Source: an uncultured Flavobacteriales bacterium (GTDB taxonomy: Bacteria > Bacteroidota > Bacteroidia > Flavobacteriales_G > Salibacteraceae). Taken from it: 64,000 nucleotides of DNA. The stretch lies in assembly GCA_905479105.1 (NCBI GenBank), contig CAJQLE010000005.1:1-64000 (forward strand), given 5' to 3'. Of this stretch, positions 38,192 through 49,983 are shown one piece after another. Below the pieces are notes generated by a model, which saw nothing but the letters and a program-made list of their open reading frames with translations, made no database searches and was not told the origin of the DNA. The position numbers and the translations under genes were made by a program. The number at the start of each line of letters is the position of its first letter. The first letter of the stretch is position 1.

Positions 38192-40435
38192 TTACTTTTT
38201 ATATATCTTTCTTAATAGAACTGGCAGTAAGATCAAATCTGCCACGACAGCCACTGCCAGTGTGATGCTGATGAGTAGCCCTACATAATGCGTACTTGTG
38301 AAACTTGAACTCGAAAGTGTCAAGAATCCAGAACAAAGAATCAGACTTGTGAGCAAAATAGCTTTACCTGTTGAAATAGAAGTTCGCCTCAGTGCCCAAA
38401 TCACAGATCGCCCTTTGGAAAGCTCCAACTTGAACTTACTCAGATAATGTATGGAGTCATCAACAGCTATTCCGAAAGCGATGCCGAAGATTATTGATGT
38501 GGATACTTTAAGGTCAATGCCTGTCAGCCCCATAAAACCTCCAATAACCATAAGAGGCAAAACGTTAGGAGTCAAGGTAATCAATGCCATCCTCAACGAC
38601 TTGAATAATACACCCATAATGATAGCCACAACAAGCAACGCAAAGATGAGTCCACTCATCATATTCATTGAAAGGGTTTCATTGTTCTTATCGATTAACA
38701 ATGCCATTCCAGTGAGCCTGAAATCAATCGTTTCCAATGGGAATTTGTCAAAATGAGCAACCAATTCCTCATTCATTTTTTTTGTTTGCAAACCTCCCAA
38801 GTCGCTCATCTTTCCCGTAAACCGGCCCTCTCTAAATTCATTGGCCAATAGAGCATTAAACTCTGGGCGCTTTTGAATTCTTGAAACTAACCTTAACACT
38901 GAATTATATCTAGATTCACTTGTTGGCACAACATAAGCAGTATCGTGACCACCGGAAAGAGCCTGGTTTGCAGTGCGCAATACATTCAGAGGTGAAAGAA
39001 GAAACCCTACTTCATACTCATCCTTGAGGTAAGAATCTATGCGCTGTAAATCTTTGACAACAGCCCTATCAAACATATTTGATGAGGAATCCTTAACAGA
39101 AACAAAGAGCTCAAAAGGACGCGCTCCAGCAAAGTTTTCTTCAAAGTACATGAAGCTTTTTCGCATTGGATCATCTGGTCCAACGTCCTCTAATAAGTAA
39201 TTATCTACCTTAATATTAGAAATACCGATTGCAGATACGATTACAACAATTAATGACACAACTAATACGGTCGTTTGATTGCGCATTGAAAAAAGAAACA
39301 TTTTCCTTACCAGTTTATTCCAGAACAGACTAGATGGTTCCTTGTACGCCAATTTTGGAACAGGATTCAACGCCAATATCGCTGGGAGTAAACTAAAGGC
39401 CAAAATGAACGCTATGAAAACTCCAATGGCAGCATATATTCCTAACTCCCTCACAGGCCTTATACCACTTGTAAGCAACGTAAGAAACCCCAAAGCAGTA
39501 GTCAAAGATGTAAGAAATGTTGCCATTCCAACTTGCTTGTAAGATATTCTTATGGCTGAATCCTTAGATAATCCATTACGGATTTCTTCGAAATACCTGC
39601 TTAACAAATGAATGACATCACTAATACCGACCACAAAAAGAATTAAAGGAAGAAGTGCGGTCATGATGTCGATCGGTTTGCCAATCAATCCCATAAGGCC
39701 TAAGGACCAAATCACTGATAAAACCACAATAAGCAACGGCACGACAACCCCCCAAATTGATCGATAAACAAGACTTAGAATGAGCACTACCAAAAGCACC
39801 GCAAGTATGAAGAACAGAGTGAACTCATACTTTATTTGATCAATGTAGTATGCTTGTCCAATGACTTTTCCTGCTGTGTGCATCTGATCAAACTCATATC
39901 GATCTAGCACCTCTTTCAACTTGAAATAAACCGTGTCTGTTTCAACCTTTGAAAGATTTGGTTCAATTTCTATCACCATGGATATGCTCTTAGCATCCTC
40001 AGAAAACAAACTACCTACTTCTTTTTGAAATTTATAAATCCTAGTGCTATCAGCGTTATACCTTGATTCATCTTCAGGGTGTAAGAGGCTAATTGCTATG
40101 GGTCCAAATGGGCCAATGGCGTAATCTTTGGCGTCAAATGGAGAAATGATGCGCTTTACCTCATCTACCGTCAAAAGTTCTTCACGAAGAGACTTCGCCT
40201 TTAATAAAAACTCTTTATCAAAGATTCCATCGTCATTTTTAAGCGCCAATAAAACAAAGTCTACGTCAGTGGCAAACTTTTCATTGTATTCTAAATAGAA
40301 ATCAAGGGATGTGTCTTCTGAAGGAAAAAAATGTTCGAATTCGTAATCAAACTCTAAAGTGGTGATTTGGTAACCTGCAATTCCTGTAAATACAATTACC
40401 AGTAATACAATAAATCTCGCTAGTGCTTTGCTCAT
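38192..40435 (-). CDS. RND/MMPL-family predicted exporter
   Basis: Two SSD-like TM blocks; GIAFGIAVDDSIHYLSKFK. Confidence 0.88.
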   Translation of the reverse strand: MSKALARFIVLLVIVFTGIAGYQITTLEFDYEFEHFFPSEDTSLDFYLEYNEKFATDVDFVLLALKNDDGIFDKEFLLKAKSLREELLTVDEVKRIISPFDAKDYAIGPFGPIAISLLHPEDESRYNADSTRIYKFQKEVGSLFSEDAKSISMVIEIEPNLSKVETDTVYFKLKEVLDRYEFDQMHTAGKVIGQAYYIDQIKYEFTLFFILAVLLVVLILSLVYRSIWGVVVPLLIVVLSVIWSLGLMGLIGKPIDIMTALLPLILFVVGISDVIHLLSRYFEEIRNGLSKDSAIRISYKQVGMATFLTSLTTALGFLTLLTSGIRPVRELGIYAAIGVFIAFILAFSLLPAILALNPVPKLAYKEPSSLFWNKLVRKMFLFSMRNQTTVLVVSLIVVIVSAIGISNIKVDNYLLEDVGPDDPMRKSFMYFEENFAGARPFELFVSVKDSSSNMFDRAVVKDLQRIDSYLKDEYEVGFLLSPLNVLRTANQALSGGHDTAYVVPTSESRYNSVLRLVSRIQKRPEFNALLANEFREGRFTGKMSDLGGLQTKKMNEELVAHFDKFPLETIDFRLTGMALLIDKNNETLSMNMMSGLIFALLVVAIIMGVLFKSLRMALITLTPNVLPLMVIGGFMGLTGIDLKVSTSIIFGIAFGIAVDDSIHYLSKFKLELSKGRSVIWALRRTSISTGKAILLTSLILCSGFLTLSSSSFTSTHYVGLLISITLAVAVVADLILLPVLLRKIYKK

Positions 40436-40576
40436 ATAATAAGTAGAAATCTCTGCTACTTCTAACAGCGAACTTAGCAGTTTGATCTAATGTTATAAAA
40501 AAAAAGAAGAGGACCGATTGCTCGACCCTCTCCTTAATGCACGCAAATGCGCACTAACCTACCCTACTACCTATTC

Positions 40577-42478
40577 TTACTTTTCTTCTTTCACCTCTTC
40601 GAAGTCAACATCAGTGACTTCTTCATCATTGCTTTCACCTTCTTGACCTGCGTCTGCAGTTCCTTCAGCTTGAGCTCCTTGATCAGCATACATTTCTTGT
40701 GAAGCTGCTTGAAAAACAGTGTTTAGCTTTTCCATTGAAGCATCAATTGCGTCAAGATCTTTCGCTTCATGAGCCTTTTTCAACTCTGCTAAAGCCTCTT
40801 CAATTGGTCCTTTTTTATCTTCAGGCAACTTATCACCAAACTCTTTCATTTGCTTTTCTGTCTGGAAAATCAAATTGTCAGCTCCATTCAATTTATCAAT
40901 GGTCTCTTTTGCTTTTGCATCAGAATCAGCATTTGCTTCTGCTTCTTGCTTCATCTTATCGATTTCCTCTTGGCTTAATCCAGAAGAAGCTTCGATTCGA
41001 ATGCTTTGCTCTTTCCCTGTTGCTTTATCCTTAGCTGATACATTTAGTATACCATTAGCGTCAATATCAAATGTTACTTCGACTTGAGGCACACCTCTTG
41101 GTGATGGTGGAATACCATCTAAATGAAATCTTCCAATTGTTCTGTTGTCTTTCGCCATTGGACGTTCTCCTTGAAGCACATGAATCTCAACAGAAGGCTG
41201 ATTATCACTCGCGGTAGAGAATGTCTCCGACTTTTTAGTAGGAATGGTTGTATTCGATTCAATAAGCTTAGTCGTAACACCACCCATTGTTTCGATTCCT
41301 AATGATAGTGGAGTCACATCAAGCAGAAGAACGTCTTTCACATCACCGCTCAATACACCACCTTGAATAGAAGCACCAACGGCTACTACTTCATCAGGGT
41401 TTACACCTTTACTTGGATCTTTTCCAAAGAATTTCTTCACTGCATCTTGCACGGCAGGAATTCTTGTAGAACCACCAACCAAAATAACTTCATCAATCTC
41501 ATCAGTGGTAAAGCCACTTTGCTTCATTGCGCTCTTACATGGCTCAATAGTTCTTTGAACAAGACTTTCAGTAAGCTGCTCAAATTTTGATCTTGATAAT
41601 GATCTCACTAAGTGCTTTGGCACACCATCAACTGGCATGATGTATGGCAAGTTTATCTCTGATGTGGTTGTGCTAGACAATTCAATCTTAGCCTTTTCAG
41701 CAGCTTCCTTCAAACGTTGCAAAGCCATTGGGTCTTTGCTCAAGTCAGCTCCTTCATCACTTTTAAATTCTGCTACTAACCAATCAATAATTGCTTGGTC
41801 GAAGTCATCTCCACCAAGGTGAGTATCACCATCTGTAGACTTCACTTCAAAAACACCATCTCCTAATTCAAGAATAGAAACGTCATGCGTTCCTCCACCG
41901 CAGTCAAATACAACAATCTTCATGTCTTGACCTTTCTTGTCAAGTCCATAAGCCAATGCCGCAGCAGTTGGTTCGTTGATGATTCTTCTAACTTTCAAAC
42001 CAGCAATTTCACCAGCTTCCTTTGTTGCTTGACGCTGCGAATCATTAAAGTATGCAGGAACTGTAATAACAGCTTCCGTAACTTCTTGACCCAAGTAATC
42101 TTCAGCAGTTTTCTTCATTTTTTGAAGAACCATCGCTGAAATTTCTTGTGGCGTATACAGTCTATCGTCAATCTTGACTCTAGGCGTGTTGTTATCCCCT
42201 TTAACCAATTCATAAGGAACACGACTGCCTTCATCTTTGGCCTCGTCATGGCTCACTCCCATGAATCGCTTTATGCTATAAATTGTTTTGGTTGGATTGG
42301 TTATCGCTTGACGCTTTGCTGGATCACCAACTTTTCTCTCACCTCCATCCGTGAAACCAATCACGGAAGGCGTGGTTCTTTTTCCTTCGCTATTTGGTAT
42401 AACAACAGGCTCATTACCCTCCATTACAGCAACGCAGCTGTTTGTTGTTCCCAAATCTATTCCTATGATCTTTCCCAT
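40577..42478 (-). CDS. dnaK: Molecular chaperone DnaK
   Basis: [35 protein letters not shown]; full-length 633 aa. Confidence 0.98.
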   Translation of the reverse strand: MGKIIGIDLGTTNSCVAVMEGNEPVVIPNSEGKRTTPSVIGFTDGGERKVGDPAKRQAITNPTKTIYSIKRFMGVSHDEAKDEGSRVPYELVKGDNNTPRVKIDDRLYTPQEISAMVLQKMKKTAEDYLGQEVTEAVITVPAYFNDSQRQATKEAGEIAGLKVRRIINEPTAAALAYGLDKKGQDMKIVVFDCGGGTHDVSILELGDGVFEVKSTDGDTHLGGDDFDQAIIDWLVAEFKSDEGADLSKDPMALQRLKEAAEKAKIELSSTTTSEINLPYIMPVDGVPKHLVRSLSRSKFEQLTESLVQRTIEPCKSAMKQSGFTTDEIDEVILVGGSTRIPAVQDAVKKFFGKDPSKGVNPDEVVAVGASIQGGVLSGDVKDVLLLDVTPLSLGIETMGGVTTKLIESNTTIPTKKSETFSTASDNQPSVEIHVLQGERPMAKDNRTIGRFHLDGIPPSPRGVPQVEVTFDIDANGILNVSAKDKATGKEQSIRIEASSGLSQEEIDKMKQEAEANADSDAKAKETIDKLNGADNLIFQTEKQMKEFGDKLPEDKKGPIEEALAELKKAHEAKDLDAIDASMEKLNTVFQAASQEMYADQGAQAEGTADAGQEGESNDEEVTDVDFEEVKEEK

Positions 42479-42598
42479 CTTATTTTGATTTTCTATTATT
42501 CAGATTTTCTCAGCATATGTCAAAGCCTATGCCACTGAAAACATCTTTAGAAATAATGCAGGAATGTCAGATTTTCAAGATAAGAGCTACAAAAAATG

Positions 42599-42624
42599 TG
42601 TCACATGGCGTGACATCATGTCAC
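42599..42624. promoter_or_regulatory. Overlapping palindromes upstream of dnaK
   Basis: TGTCACatggcGTGACA and TGACATcATGTCA, both perfect, sharing bases. Confidence 0.4.
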
Positions 42625-43827
42625 TTATCTGCAAGTTTTGGTTAGATCGTTGCACCTTCCACCAGCGACTTTAAATCCCTTTCTGGAGGTTAACTGACTG
42701 TCTGGAACTTCTTCGCCATTATCCAAAACAGTCACACTGTTCACTTGATTTGAATAGAGTAATTCTTCTAATGAAGCGGAATTAAAAACCCTTCCAGACT
42801 TAACATTTTCAGGTGATTCTTTAATTCGTGTAGAAGCTAAATATCTACTCGCAAATATCCCGATGCCATTATTGACATTCGTATAATCAGGACTCTCCTG
42901 GGCAATTTCAGTAGACGGCTGATTCACTTCTATATACGTAGCTAAAGTATTGTCAGCCACCTCCATAAAAAACTCTATTGTATCACTCGCAATTCTATCA
43001 AAAGTGGGGTTCGTAAAATTATAATCATCAAATGCTGTGTTCATTCTAATATAAAACTCTTCAGGGTTCATTGTGAAATCAATTGACCCAGTGTTGTCGG
43101 CATCAGATGTAGATATCCGTTTCGTGCCAATGGTGTACAATAAACTATCCCTAGATCTAACTTGAGTTGCCAAATCCACCTCGGTATAGTAGAACCTATA
43201 ATAGGCGGTAAAACTTATTCCACCTGCAGGTCTTTGCCAAGTGATCTCATATGTGTTTCTATATTCTCCATTGGACACGAAATCCAACTCAGCGCGATCT
43301 TCTGAAGTTGTATTAGCTAATCTAGGTTTTACTAGAGTTACAGGTGCCACTCCATTGCCAATCAGCGATGTTTCAGCTGAAACAATTTTTGTGTTTTCGC
43401 CTTCAACATTTACCGTGCATTCTATTCGATAAAGACTATTTAAGTTAAGATTAGCATTGAAAGAATACACCTTATTACTATCGCTAAAAAAAACACCCTC
43501 TTCTTTGTCTGTCGAATACGTTGATTGTAATACCCAACGATTTGTCTCTTGCCCTGTTTGTTTATTGAGCTCTATAACAACCGCTTGAAGTTCTTCTTCT
43601 GAATATTCGTTTACACCTGATGTAGCTGCTAAAACATTGGCAGACTCTTCCCCAATAAAAGCTTTATTGATTCGAATAAAGTGTTGCGTTTTTGCTTCTT
43701 CAAGCAAACCATAAATGACCGTTACGTCTTTTTGAGGAGCAATAATGTCAATATCAGTTTCACAACCTATTAATGAAAAAAGGGATATAGAAAGAAACAG
43801 AAAAGATAATGAGCGAACCTTGGACAT
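42625..43827 (-). CDS. DUF4249 domain-containing lipoprotein
   Basis: LIGCETDIDI lipobox; VIYGLLEEAKTQHFIRINKAFIG. Confidence 0.8.
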   Translation of the reverse strand: MSKVRSLSFLFLSISLFSLIGCETDIDIIAPQKDVTVIYGLLEEAKTQHFIRINKAFIGEESANVLAATSGVNEYSEEELQAVVIELNKQTGQETNRWVLQSTYSTDKEEGVFFSDSNKVYSFNANLNLNSLYRIECTVNVEGENTKIVSAETSLIGNGVAPVTLVKPRLANTTSEDRAELDFVSNGEYRNTYEITWQRPAGGISFTAYYRFYYTEVDLATQVRSRDSLLYTIGTKRISTSDADNTGSIDFTMNPEEFYIRMNTAFDDYNFTNPTFDRIASDTIEFFMEVADNTLATYIEVNQPSTEIAQESPDYTNVNNGIGIFASRYLASTRIKESPENVKSGRVFNSASLEELLYSNQVNSVTVLDNGEEVPDSQLTSRKGFKVAGGRCNDLTKTCR

Positions 43828-43935
43828 AAAATTCTTTTACGTTTGCGTTTGAAAGGTTCAAAAATACATTCCAAATCAACTTCTGACATCTTAAATATAT
43901 TTTCGGTCGGAAATTGATGGTCAACGTTAAGCAAT

Positions 43936-44775
43936 ATGAAAAAGATAGACGATAAGTTATCCCCAGTGGGCAACAGTGTTAAAAAAATCACCACGAGTGT
44001 CTTGCAGCAAATGAAGCAAAATGGTGAGAAAATAACCATGCTCACTGCTTACGACTTCAGCTTAGGCAGTCTAGTTGATCACGCAGGTATAGACGTTATT
44101 TTAGTTGGCGACTCTGCATCTAATGTAATGGCAGGTCATGAAACGACACTTCCTATTACATTGGATCAAATGATCTATCATGCTTCTTCTGTTATTCGGG
44201 CAACAAAAAGGGCTTTAGTTGTAGTTGATTTACCCTTTGGCAGTTACCAAGGGAACTCAAAAGAAGCACTCACTTCTTCCATCCGAATTATGAAAGAAGC
44301 CGGAGCACATTCCGTAAAACTTGAGGGCGGACGAGAAGTGAAAGAATCGATAGACCGAATCTTAACTGCAGGAATTCCAGTTATGGGGCATCTTGGTCTA
44401 ACCCCGCAATCGATATATAAATTCGGAACCTACGCTGTTAGAGCCAAAGAAGAGGACGAAAGAAACCTTTTACTTGAAGACGCTAAAATTTTGGAAGAAA
44501 CTGGGGTTTTCGCGATTGTATTAGAGAAGATACCTGCAAAATTGGCTGGAGAGGTTGCCAGATCGGTTTCAATTCCTGTTATCGGAATTGGAGCGGGAAA
44601 CGAAGTTGATGGTCAGGTTTTGGTTTTACATGATATGCTTGGCATCAATAAAGAGTTTTCTCCAAGGTTCTTAAGGCGCTACAGTAATCTTCATGACACC
44701 ATAACTGAGGCAATTGGCGATTACATTTACGATGTAAAAAGCAAGGATTTTCCAAATGAAAACGAGCAATATTAA
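43936..44775 (+). CDS. panB: 3-methyl-2-oxobutanoate hydroxymethyltransferase
   Basis: [45 protein letters not shown]. Confidence 0.95.
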   Translation: MKKIDDKLSPVGNSVKKITTSVLQQMKQNGEKITMLTAYDFSLGSLVDHAGIDVILVGDSASNVMAGHETTLPITLDQMIYHASSVIRATKRALVVVDLPFGSYQGNSKEALTSSIRIMKEAGAHSVKLEGGREVKESIDRILTAGIPVMGHLGLTPQSIYKFGTYAVRAKEEDERNLLLEDAKILEETGVFAIVLEKIPAKLAGEVARSVSIPVIGIGAGNEVDGQVLVLHDMLGINKEFSPRFLRRYSNLHDTITEAIGDYIYDVKSKDFPNENEQY

Positions 44776-44783
44776 TTGCCGAA

Positions 44784-45476
44784 ATGTCGGATCTAGAACA
44801 TCGAATAATCTATGAAGACAATCATCTGATTGTAATCAATAAAAGGTCGGGTGAGCTTGTTCAAGGCGATAAAACAGGTGACACACCACTATTAGAGAGC
44901 CTTAAAGATCTCATTAAAGCGAGAGATAAAAAACCAGGAGCTGTATTCCTTGGAGCACCTCATCGAATAGACAGACCGGTAAGTGGAATTGTAATATTTG
45001 CTAAAACAAGTAAAGCTCTCTCAAGGATGAGTGATATTTTCAGACGTAAGGCCATTCAAAAAACTTATTGGGCAATAACGGAAAAAGCTCCGACTAAACC
45101 CCAAGGAAGACTTATTGGATGGATGAAAAAGAACGAAAAGCAAAACAAATCTTACGTCAAACAAGAAGAGACTTCTGGCTATAAAGAGGCGGTGTTAAAT
45201 TACAGTCTTAAAGTCAGCAGCGAGCGTTATCATTTAATAGAAGTAAACCTCGAAACTGGCAGGCATCACCAAATAAGAGCTCAACTGGCGGATATGGGCT
45301 GCATTATTAAAGGTGATCTAAAATACGGTGCATCCAGATCAAACCCTGACGCAAGTATTAGTCTTCATGCAAGGCTATCAAAATTTGAACATCCTGTAAA
45401 AAAGGAATTACTCGAATTGACTGCTCCTTGTCCTGATGACAAACTTTGGTCTTTTTTTGAAGAACAATTAGCCTAA
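44784..45476 (+). CDS. RluA-family pseudouridine synthase
   Basis: PHRIDRPVSGIVIFAKTSKA; GRHHQIRAQLADMG. Confidence 0.9.
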   Translation: MSDLEHRIIYEDNHLIVINKRSGELVQGDKTGDTPLLESLKDLIKARDKKPGAVFLGAPHRIDRPVSGIVIFAKTSKALSRMSDIFRRKAIQKTYWAITEKAPTKPQGRLIGWMKKNEKQNKSYVKQEETSGYKEAVLNYSLKVSSERYHLIEVNLETGRHHQIRAQLADMGCIIKGDLKYGASRSNPDASISLHARLSKFEHPVKKELLELTAPCPDDKLWSFFEEQLA

Positions 45477-47914
45477 TAAGGATCTACATCAATTCTGACC
45501 TTGATCTTCCGATATTCAGGGTGCCCTTCCATTTCATCGATACAACTCCAAATAATCCTTCGGCTTTCTTGAATCGAAAATTGAACATCTAACTTGAGAT
45601 AGATTTGTCGTAAATAATTATTGCGAACCCTAGGTATCACTGGTTCTTCTGGACCTAGAACTTTCGTTGAAAAGTGCTTACGCAGCAATAATCCGAAATG
45701 AACTGCTCCTTCTCTTACGAGTTTCGCGTCAGGATGTGCCATTTGGAACATTATCATTCTGACATAAGGCGGATAAGAGAATTGCTGGCGTTCAGACAAT
45801 TGATGTTGATACATTGCTTCATAGTTATTATCAACTACCAATTGCAACACAGGATGCTCAGGTCGGAATGTTTGAATCAATACTTTCCCTCGCTTATGCT
45901 TTCGCCCTGCTCTTCCCGATACTTGCGTCAATAACTGAAATGCGCGTTCAAAAGCGCGAAAATCTGGTCTATTCCATAGACTATCTGCGCTTAAAACACC
46001 CACTAAACCCACATTAGTGAAATCAAGTCCTTTGGTTACCATTTGTGTTCCCACTAAAATATCTATAGAGCCTTCTTCAAAGACAGTGATGATGTTTTGA
46101 AATGCATTCTTCTTCCTGGTGGTATCTAAATCCATTCTACCCATTCGGGCATTTGGGAAGATAATTTCCAGTTCATCTTCTATTTTTTCCGTTCCAAAAC
46201 CTTTCACAGTCATTTTAGCAGAATGACAGTTAGGGCAATGCTTTGGAAGCTTAATGTTATAGCCACAATAATGGCAAAGCATTTTTTCAAAAAACTTGTG
46301 GTAAGTCAGATTAACATCACAATTGACACACTCGGCACTCCATCCGCAAGCCTCACACAATAAAAATGGAGCATAACCTCTTCTATTCTGAAATAGAATC
46401 ACCTGTTGCTTCATAGCCAAAGTGGCTTTAATTGTCTCAATTAGCTCACCACTAAAACTTGCGTTTTGAACATCAGCCTTCTTGCTCTTTGTCATATCAA
46501 CAAGGTGAATGAGGGGCATTTGAATATCCGTGTACCGTTTATCCAATTGCACCAACGCTGATTTACCATGCCTTGCATTGTATATGGACTCAATGGCTGG
46601 AGTGGCAGAACCTAAAAGCACCTTTGCTCCAGTTTTATGAGCTAACCATATAGAAGCATCTCTGGCATTATAATGAGGTGACGATTCATGCTGTTTAAAA
46701 GAGCTTTCATGTTCTTCATCAACTATTATTAAACCTACATTATTTAAAGGAAGAAAAAGTGAAGACCTCGCACCGATAATAATTTCATTGTTAGCTGAAT
46801 CAAGCAGCCTCATCCAAGTGGTGAGTCTCTCCCGATTAGAAAAGCGAGAATGATAGACAAACAATTCTTCTCCAATCATCACTTTCAGCCGTTCAACCAA
46901 TTGGGTAGTAAGAGCTATCTCAGGAACCAAGTAAAGGACTTGTCTTCCCTCAGCAATTGTTTCTTTTATAAGTTGGGTGTAGATCAGTGTTTTACCAGAA
47001 CCCGTTACCCCATGGAGCAATGCAGTGGTATTGGTTTCAAATGCTTCTTTGATTTGTGATAATGCCTTTTCTTGATATTCATTTAAGGCAAAGTCTTGAC
47101 CTTCAGAAATATCCATTCCATATTTCAAGACTTCTTCGATTTCAAAAACCCCTCTCTCGATTAAAGATTTGAAAGACGCTGGAGATGCTTCTGCCCTTTT
47201 GATTAGATTCTGTTTCACCACAGATTGTCCATCGCCACGCATTTCAAGAAACCGCATAACTATTTGAAACTGCTTCGGAGCATTTGACAGTTTATCTAGT
47301 AGCGAAGAGATTTCGGCATCCTTTTTAAAAGCGTCAGAAAACAAAACATGCTCCACCATTTGTGGCTTTGATTCAGTTTTCATTTCTTCAGAAATCAGAA
47401 TCACCCCTTGTTTCATCAAAGAGTCAATCGCCTTCTGAATTGCTTTTTTTGGTAGTAATAATTCCAACTGATTCACAGTCATACTTTCATTTGTTGAAAG
47501 CTGAGCAACAATCATTCGTTCATCTTCCGAAAACTCCAAATACTCTTCGAACTCAGGATTCAACGAAACGGCAGTTTGAGAACTAATTTTCATTGCATTA
47601 GGCAATGCCGTGTTCATTACCGAACCCAATCCTGACATATAATAATGAGCCATCCACTCCCAAAAACGTAATTGCTCATCAGTCACAACAGGAACATCAT
47701 CCATCACATAAGCGATGTCTTTAGCCTTAGTTCCTTGGGGCAATTGCACATTCATTCGGTAAATTAAAGCAGCGTAATACCTGCGTTTCCCGAATGGAAC
47801 AACCGCTCTTCTCCCTGTTTCAAGCTCATCAATCAAATGCTCAGGAACACGATAAGTAAAGGTTCCTCGCAATGCGAGCGGGAGAATAACTTGTATGTAA
47901 TAGGGTTTAGTCAA
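45473..47914 (-). CDS. priA: Primosomal protein N' (replication restart helicase)
   Basis: LLHGVTGSGKTLIY; VDEEHESSFKQ; zinc-binding CEACGWSAECVNCD / CHYCGYN. Confidence 0.95.
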   Translation of the reverse strand: MTKPYYIQVILPLALRGTFTYRVPEHLIDELETGRRAVVPFGKRRYYAALIYRMNVQLPQGTKAKDIAYVMDDVPVVTDEQLRFWEWMAHYYMSGLGSVMNTALPNAMKISSQTAVSLNPEFEEYLEFSEDERMIVAQLSTNESMTVNQLELLLPKKAIQKAIDSLMKQGVILISEEMKTESKPQMVEHVLFSDAFKKDAEISSLLDKLSNAPKQFQIVMRFLEMRGDGQSVVKQNLIKRAEASPASFKSLIERGVFEIEEVLKYGMDISEGQDFALNEYQEKALSQIKEAFETNTTALLHGVTGSGKTLIYTQLIKETIAEGRQVLYLVPEIALTTQLVERLKVMIGEELFVYHSRFSNRERLTTWMRLLDSANNEIIIGARSSLFLPLNNVGLIIVDEEHESSFKQHESSPHYNARDASIWLAHKTGAKVLLGSATPAIESIYNARHGKSALVQLDKRYTDIQMPLIHLVDMTKSKKADVQNASFSGELIETIKATLAMKQQVILFQNRRGYAPFLLCEACGWSAECVNCDVNLTYHKFFEKMLCHYCGYNIKLPKHCPNCHSAKMTVKGFGTEKIEDELEIIFPNARMGRMDLDTTRKKNAFQNIITVFEEGSIDILVGTQMVTKGLDFTNVGLVGVLSADSLWNRPDFRAFERAFQLLTQVSGRAGRKHKRGKVLIQTFRPEHPVLQLVVDNNYEAMYQHQLSERQQFSYPPYVRMIMFQMAHPDAKLVREGAVHFGLLLRKHFSTKVLGPEEPVIPRVRNNYLRQIYLKLDVQFSIQESRRIIWSCIDEMEGHPEYRKIKVRIDVDPY

Positions 47915-48021
47915 CCATGCGAATGTAAAAGCATCATGTTAGTCATTGATAAGGTGTTAAAAACTAACCGTGTTTTCACTCCAAAAAAGGTCATCACATC
48001 TTTACTATTGTATCTGCTGCT

Positions 48022-49983
48022 ATGCTCACAATTCTAGATTGGTCAATTATTATTGGATTTCTTCTGCTCTCATTGGGCATAGGGCTGCATTATAGAAAAA
48101 ATGCAGGAAAGAGCATGTCTGATTTCTTCTTAGGCGGAAGAAATTTACCGTGGTATATAGCGGGTTTATCAATGGTTGCAACAACTTTCGCAGCTGACAC
48201 TCCCCTAGCCGTCTCTGAATTAGTTTCACAAGGTGGTATTGCGAAAAACTGGCTGTGGTGGTCGTTTATTTTTGGTGGTGCTCTTACAACTTTCTTTTTC
48301 GCAATGCTTTGGCGCAGGTCAAACATCCTAACAGAATTAGAATTCATTCAATTGCGGTATGAAGGCAAGCCAGCTTTCTATTTACGCCTATTCAAATCGG
48401 CCTATTTAGGCTTATTTATCAATGCCATTATCATTGCCTGGGTCAATTTGGCGATGATGTCTCTTATTGAAGTGTTCTTTGATGTTAATCGAGATACGGC
48501 TTACATGGTGACTCTTGGATTAATGGTTTTGGCCGTTTCTTATTCCGCTTTATCAGGATTAAAAGGTGTTGCTATTACGGATACTATTCAGTTCACTATT
48601 GCCATGATTGGTTGCATCATTTTGGCAATACTAGTTGTGAATAGTGATCAAGTTGGTGGTATTGATGTACTGAAGTCGAGACTTCCAGCCTCAAGCCTTG
48701 ATTTCGTGCCTCAGATTTCTAGTACTTCTGAGGATATTTCTTTGACTTCTGGACTGCACGGCTTTGGACTAACTCTTGGAGCTTTTTTCTCTTTTATTGC
48801 AATCCAATGGTGGGCAAGTTGGTATCCAGGCGCTGAACCAGGTGGTGGCGGTTATATAGCTCAACGTATGATGAGCACCAAAACAGAAAAAGATGCTATT
48901 TGGGCGACACTCCTCTTCCAAGTTGGTCATTACTGCATTCGTCCTTGGCCATGGATTATTGTTGGCCTTTGTGCAATTGTACTTTATACTCCACAAGACG
49001 AAACCCTCATAAAGAATATCAGCTATTTTTCAGAAGGACATTCAGAACTCGCCATCCAGCCTGAGGTTGAAAACTCAGCAATTACTGAAATTGGTGCAAA
49101 GTCCTCAGAGGATTATTTAATCTTATTTCCATCGCTCATTGATACCGATCAAGAACGTGAAGTGAAATATCATTTTGAACCTCGTTTAGGATTTGTATTC
49201 GCAATGCGGCAATTCCTGCCCAGTGGATTGGTGGGTCTTTTGCTGGTCGCTTTTATTGCGGCTTACTTAAGCACCATCTCAACCCAAGTAAATTGGGGTG
49301 CTAGCTATGTAGTAAACGACCTCATCCTTCCCCTTCAACAAAATAGTTCTCAATCATCACTCATAAAGTATAGTCGACTGGCCTCTGTTGGTATTATGAT
49401 ACTTGGTGCTATTGTAACTCCATTTGTCACAAGCATAAGTGGTGTTTGGGAGTTCATTATGCAATGTGGCGCGGGGTTAGGATTGGTACTCATTCTTAGA
49501 TGGTATTGGTGGCGCGTTAATGCTTGGAGCGAAATTGCTGCGACCGTTGCACCTCTTTTGGCCTTTTCATTTTGCCAATTCTATTTAAATGATGCTCTCG
49601 GAGAAAATTTTATTTCACAATATGGACCATATTATTTTACTGTCGGATTCACCACTTTGGTGTGGATTTCTGTGACCTTTTTGACACCTAAACCCAGTGA
49701 AAAACATATTAAATCATTTGACTCACGTGTGCAACCGATGGGCGTATGGCCGTCTTATATAGAGGGCGTTAGCCATAGAAACAAACAACTAAAATGGCTG
49801 GCAGGAAATACTCTTTCAATGATTCTATTTATTATTTCGTTCCTGTTTGCGATTGGTAGTTTAATTTTGATGGAATTCCAAAATGCAGTTATCTACGTTT
49901 CATTGTCAATTATATCCGTATTCAGTTTGAAGATATTTCTCAAAAAAACCAATATCTTCAGACGCAATTCAGAATCTAAATGA
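48022..49983 (+). CDS. Sodium:solute symporter family protein
   Basis: MSDFFLGGRNLPWYIAGLSMVATTFAADTPLAVSELV. Confidence 0.88.
   Translation: MLTILDWSIIIGFLLLSLGIGLHYRKNAGKSMSDFFLGGRNLPWYIAGLSMVATTFAADTPLAVSELVSQGGIAKNWLWWSFIFGGALTTFFFAMLWRRSNILTELEFIQLRYEGKPAFYLRLFKSAYLGLFINAIIIAWVNLAMMSLIEVFFDVNRDTAYMVTLGLMVLAVSYSALSGLKGVAITDTIQFTIAMIGCIILAILVVNSDQVGGIDVLKSRLPASSLDFVPQISSTSEDISLTSGLHGFGLTLGAFFSFIAIQWWASWYPGAEPGGGGYIAQRMMSTKTEKDAIWATLLFQVGHYCIRPWPWIIVGLCAIVLYTPQDETLIKNISYFSEGHSELAIQPEVENSAITEIGAKSSEDYLILFPSLIDTDQEREVKYHFEPRLGFVFAMRQFLPSGLVGLLLVAFIAAYLSTISTQVNWGASYVVNDLILPLQQNSSQSSLIKYSRLASVGIMILGAIVTPFVTSISGVWEFIMQCGAGLGLVLILRWYWWRVNAWSEIAATVAPLLAFSFCQFYLNDALGENFISQYGPYYFTVGFTTLVWISVTFLTPKPSEKHIKSFDSRVQPMGVWPSYIEGVSHRNKQLKWLAGNTLSMILFIISFLFAIGSLILMEFQNAVIYVSLSIISVFSLKIFLKKTNIFRRNSESK

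Noticed and set aside
40699-42538. Several + ORFs antisense to dnaK
   Set aside because: Antisense shadows of a strongly conserved gene; no start or homology support
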